DNA of 7,416 nucleotides from the NCBI GenBank assembly GCA_007571355.1, contig RKRO01000408.1:1-7416 (forward strand), in the 5' to 3' direction. This stretch comes from Candidatus Poribacteria bacterium (lineage in GTDB: Bacteria > Poribacteria > WGA-4E > WGA-3G). This document shows positions 5,507 to 7,416 of this stretch, one piece after another; the stretch's first letter is position 1, and each line of letters opens with the position of its first letter. The notes beneath the pieces were generated by a model, which was given only the letters and a program-made list of their open reading frames with translations, was not told where the DNA came from and made no database searches. A program made the translations under genes and the position numbers.

Positions 5507-6391
5507 ATGAAAGTACTCATAACCGGCGCGAGCGGTAGACTCGGCGAATATGTCATCCGAGAATTAGCAACAGAACACTCGTTAGTGCTGATGTCGCGCA
5601 GAACACCACCCGACGCATTCTCACATTTACCCTTTATCCAAGGCGATCTGAACAACTTTGCAGACTGCCAACGCGCCGTTGAAGGTGTGGACGCGATCCA
5701 ACACCTCGGCGCACAGCCGGGCCCCGTCGATCATCCAGATTTGCGGGCGAATGCCGAAGAAAGAGGCATCCCCTTCGACACAACCTTCAAAACGAATATG
5801 CTCGGCACCTACTACCTTATGCAAGCCGCAATTGAGGCAGAGGTCCAAACAGTCGTGATGTCAGGGAGCAATTGCGCACTCGGACACGGCTTCCGAATTA
5901 GCAAAACCCATATCCCGATAGACTACTTACCGATAGATGAAGAACACCCGTGTTACCCTGAAGACTCCTATAGCTTCTCTAAACGCTGCGGCGAAGACCT
6001 CTTAGCGAGTTATACCCGTGCATACGGCATCCGCACTTATGTTACGCGACCTGCTGGGATCAGTCCAGCGGAACGCCGAAAGCAGATGGCAGAGAACGCC
6101 AAACCGACAACCGGTTGGACACCGTGGCTCTGGTGTTGGGTCGGCAGCGAAGATGTCGCCAGCGCACACCGCCTGGTTATGGAAAAGGCGGATATATTAC
6201 CACCACATGATGTCTATTTTTTGAACGCAGATGATACGTCCGCATTAGAGCCCTCACAAGAATTGGTTGAGCGTTTTAAACCCGAATTCCTTCCAAAGGT
6301 GAGAACGCTTCAGGGGCATCAATCGTTTATCAATTGCGACAAACTCAAAAATGCTGTCGGATGGCAACACAAAACATCGTGGCGGAAATAG
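5507..6391 (+). CDS. NAD(P)-dependent epimerase/dehydratase, extended SDR family
   Basis: This 294-residue protein probably oxidises, reduces or epimerises a sugar or sugar derivative in the cytoplasm. MKVLITGASGRLG (1-13) is the Rossmann GxxGxxG nucleotide-binding loop (Gly7, Gly10, Gly13). Strand 2 ends LMSRR (28-32) with Arg in place of the acidic residue typical of NAD-users, which hints at NADP(H). GDL (46-48) and HLGAQPG (66-72) are the next cofactor contacts. The catalytic set is Ser in MSGSNCALG (118-126) and YSFSK, Tyr155 and Lys159. TRPAGISP (180-187) takes the place of the usual RP..vyGP loop, and a Trp-rich stretch TTGWTPWLWCWVGSEDVASA follows at 201-220. Start 5507 is chosen for the GGAGG six bases upstream and because the Rossmann motif begins there. 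The substrate is unknown. Confidence 0.9.
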   Translation: MKVLITGASGRLGEYVIRELATEHSLVLMSRRTPPDAFSHLPFIQGDLNNFADCQRAVEGVDAIQHLGAQPGPVDHPDLRANAEERGIPFDTTFKTNMLGTYYLMQAAIEAEVQTVVMSGSNCALGHGFRISKTHIPIDYLPIDEEHPCYPEDSYSFSKRCGEDLLASYTRAYGIRTYVTRPAGISPAERRKQMAENAKPTTGWTPWLWCWVGSEDVASAHRLVMEKADILPPHDVYFLNADDTSALEPSQELVERFKPEFLPKVRTLQGHQSFINCDKLKNAVGWQHKTSWRK

Positions 6392-6397
6392 GAGGAT

Positions 6398-6410
6398 GGG
6401 TTTATAACCC
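6398..6410 (+). terminator. Weak hairpin after the epimerase gene
   Basis: GGGTT-TAT-AACCC forms a 5-bp stem starting 6 nt past the TAG stop. There is no U-run after it, so it is at best a weak terminator. The AGGAGGATG overlapping the stop leads only to a three-codon reading frame. Confidence 0.2.
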
Positions 6411-6437
6411 TGACCGCTAACAGGAAATATTAGAAAG

Positions 6438-6532
6438 GTCTGTGTTTGTAGTAGTGCGATGTATCGCCCGTTGTGATATGAGATGGCTGGATTTGCATTA
6501 TAGTTGTCTGTGTTTGTAGTAGTGCGATTTAT
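6438..6532 (+). repeat. Units R1 and R2 of a palindromic repeat array
   Basis: Bases 6438-6460 and 6506-6528 are identical over 23 bp (beginning GTCTGTGTTTGTAG, ending AGTGCGAT). R1 continues into the right half ATCGCCCGTTGTGAT (6463-6477). R2 stops at GATTTAT (6532), where the MITE-like element takes over. Between them, 6489-6504 (GGATTTGCATTATAGT) resembles the right end of that element and may be a relic of an earlier copy. Confidence 0.7.
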
Positions 6533-6654
6533 AGTAAAGCCAATAGTTATTGAAACACATCAAATAGAAGCGAGATCCCTCTGATTCCCCCCTGATAAGG
6601 GGGGTAGGGGGGTTGTCTTCCTAAAAGTGGGCATTTGTTTTTAGATTTTACTAT
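6531..6654. mobile_element. MITE-like element with terminal inverted repeats
   Basis: ATAGTAAA (6531-6538) and TTTACTAT (6647-6654) are perfect 8-bp terminal inverted repeats of a 124-bp segment with no coding capacity. It contains hairpin repeat copy D. It breaks repeat unit R2 at GATTTAT, where other units continue ATCGCCCG, as an insertion would, although the right half of R2 is not found after it. A TA at each edge could be a target duplication. A degenerate relative lies at 2788-2955. Confidence 0.55.
6580..6636 (+). repeat. Hairpin repeat, copy D
   Basis: The stem CCCCCC (6587-6592), loop TGATAA, GGGGGG (6599-6604) is followed by TA, a second run of six G, and TTGTCTTCCTAAAAGTGGGCATTT. 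It is nearly identical to copy B (2881-2936), but has lost two bases between GATAAG and the G-run. It lies inside the MITE-like element. Confidence 0.7.
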
Positions 6655-6662
6655 AGTTGTCT

Positions 6663-6779
6663 GGTTTTGTAGTAGGATGATGTATCGCCTGTTGTGATAT
6701 TGGTTTTGTAGTAGGGTGATTTATCGCCCGTTGCGATGTTGGTTTTGTAGTAAGGCGATGTATCGCCCGTTGTGATGCG
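6663..6779 (+). repeat. Tandem array of three 39-bp palindromic units (R3-R5)
   Basis: Three units of exactly 39 bp (6663-6701, 6702-6740, 6741-6779) each begin GGTTTTGTAGTA and carry (G)GYGAT-KT-ATCGCC followed by GTTGYGAT. The central dyads lie at about 6682.5, 6721.5 and 6760.5. R5 has perfect 6-bp arms (GGCGAT 6754-6759, ATCGCC 6762-6767); R4 has one T-G wobble. There are no unique spacers. The array ends 28 nt before the -10 box of the oxidoreductase gene, so it could be a set of phased binding sites or simply a repeat expansion. Confidence 0.8.
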
Positions 6780-6807
6780 AAATAAATCGGTTGGCTCGAA
6801 AAAGTTC

Positions 6808-6835
6808 TATAATTTTAGACTGGACAGATAGAGGA
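6808..6835 (+). promoter_or_regulatory. -10 box and ribosome binding site of the oxidoreductase gene
   Basis: TATAAT (6808-6813) is a perfect -10, but no good -35 lies 16-18 nt upstream. A promoter that needs an activator bound upstream would fit the palindromic array there; this is an inference. GAGGA (6831-6835) sits 5 nt before ATG 6841 and is a good Shine-Dalgarno sequence. Confidence 0.4.
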
Positions 6836-6840
6836 ATATT

Positions 6841-7416
6841 ATGGCAACCAATGACAGCGTAAGAATCGGTGTTATCGGTGTCGGGAGTATCTCCGTACGC
6901 GGCATCCTTCCACACCTCACACAAGACGACGTTCAAGATAGGTTACAGGTCACCGCCGTTTGTGATCCTGTACCCGGTAGGGCAGCAGCCGCCTCTGAAA
7001 AATTCAACGTCCCGCACGCATACCAATCCTACGAAGCACTGCTGTCAGACGGGCACGTAGATGCCGTGACGATCGCCTCACCCATCGGCTTACACTATGA
7101 GCAGGGGAAACTCGCGATTGAACACGGGCTGCACGCACATTTCAACAAAACCATGACAACGACCGTTGATGAAGCAGACGATCTCATTGAATCGGCAGCA
7201 CGCAAAGACGTAAAATTAGTGGCTTCTCCGGGGCAGATGCTCCGTCCGATCCACCAAGAAATCCGCAAACTCATCAATGACGGTGCCATCGGGAGATTAA
7301 CGTGGGCAGCCACAGGCGCCGCTTTCGGTCGCTACCACGAAAACGAATCTGTCAGACACGGCGACGATCCGCTCTCTAATATTAATCCAGCGTGGTATTT
7401 CCGTAAACCCGGCGGC
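6841..7416 (+). CDS. Gfo/Idh/MocA family oxidoreductase (3' end missing)
   Basis: The first 192 residues of a cytoplasmic NAD(P)-dependent dehydrogenase acting on a sugar, inositol or related polyol; the family is usually 330-400 residues, so about half is visible. RIGVIGVGSIS (8-18) is the Rossmann glycine loop, VTAVCDP (37-43) puts Asp42 at the end of strand 2, which favours NAD, and VDAVTIASPIGLHYE (73-87) is the conserved strand and following TPxxxH-like loop. The usual EKP motif is replaced by FNKTM (101-105): the lysine is kept (Lys103) but Glu and Pro are lost. SPGQMLRPIHQEIRKLI (129-145) and NPAWYFRKPGG (182-192) match the start of the C-terminal domain. ATG 6841 follows GAGGA at 5 nt. 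The substrate cannot be named. Confidence 0.92.
   Translation, partial: MATNDSVRIGVIGVGSISVRGILPHLTQDDVQDRLQVTAVCDPVPGRAAAASEKFNVPHAYQSYEALLSDGHVDAVTIASPIGLHYEQGKLAIEHGLHAHFNKTMTTTVDEADDLIESAARKDVKLVASPGQMLRPIHQEIRKLINDGAIGRLTWAATGAAFGRYHENESVRHGDDPLSNINPAWYFRKPGG

Noticed and set aside
6438..6779. CRISPR array
   Set aside because: The 39-bp units R3-R5 are directly contiguous with no unique spacers, R1 and R2 are irregularly placed, and no cas gene is present.

Overview
The window looks like chromosomal sequence from an uncultured, didermic, repeat-rich bacterium. My best guess is Candidatus Poribacteria or a close relative. This rests on the gene mix (Gfo/Idh/MocA oxidoreductase, extended SDR epimerase, Abhydrolase_7-type esterase, Rpn nuclease, HAE1-type RND pump) and on intergenic spaces packed with short palindromic repeats, including a GGTGCGGTTT/AAACCGCACC palindrome that I associate from memory with such genomes. 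No marker gene is present, so the assignment is an inference.

Layout. 1-2157 (+): the C-terminal ~718 residues of an RND efflux transporter, cut by the window edge; its TM4 lacks the usual proton-relay aspartate. 2158-2319: spacer with two small hairpins. 2320-2784 (+): a 154-residue four-helix membrane protein that appears to be an internal duplication of a two-helix unit. 2785-2970: a degenerate MITE-like element carrying two GC-rich hairpins, lying between convergent genes. 2971-3999 (-): an alpha/beta hydrolase with a near-consensus promoter. 4000-4469: a divergent intergenic region with two sigma70-like promoters, the palindrome, and another copy of the hairpin repeat. 4470-5444 (+): an Rpn-family PD-(D/E)XK nuclease. 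5507-6391 (+): an NAD(P)-dependent epimerase/dehydratase. 6392-6840: a gene-free block with a 39-bp palindromic repeat array interrupted by a second MITE-like element. 6841-7416 (+): the start of a Gfo/Idh/MocA oxidoreductase, cut by the window end.

The most interesting locus is the Rpn gene. Its long form has no visible Shine-Dalgarno sequence, but a perfect AGGAGG lies 5 nt before an in-frame internal ATG (5157). That start would give a separate 95-residue C-terminal protein beginning just before five IEQG repeats. This matches the gene-within-gene toxin/antitoxin arrangement (RpnL/RpnS) described for E. coli Rpn proteins in phage defence, here in an apparently distant lineage.

The hydrolase, epimerase and Gfo/Idh oxidoreductase would all suit carbohydrate metabolism, but each has its own control region or strand and they do not form one obvious operon. 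The Rpn and epimerase genes are only 62 nt apart and could share a transcript.
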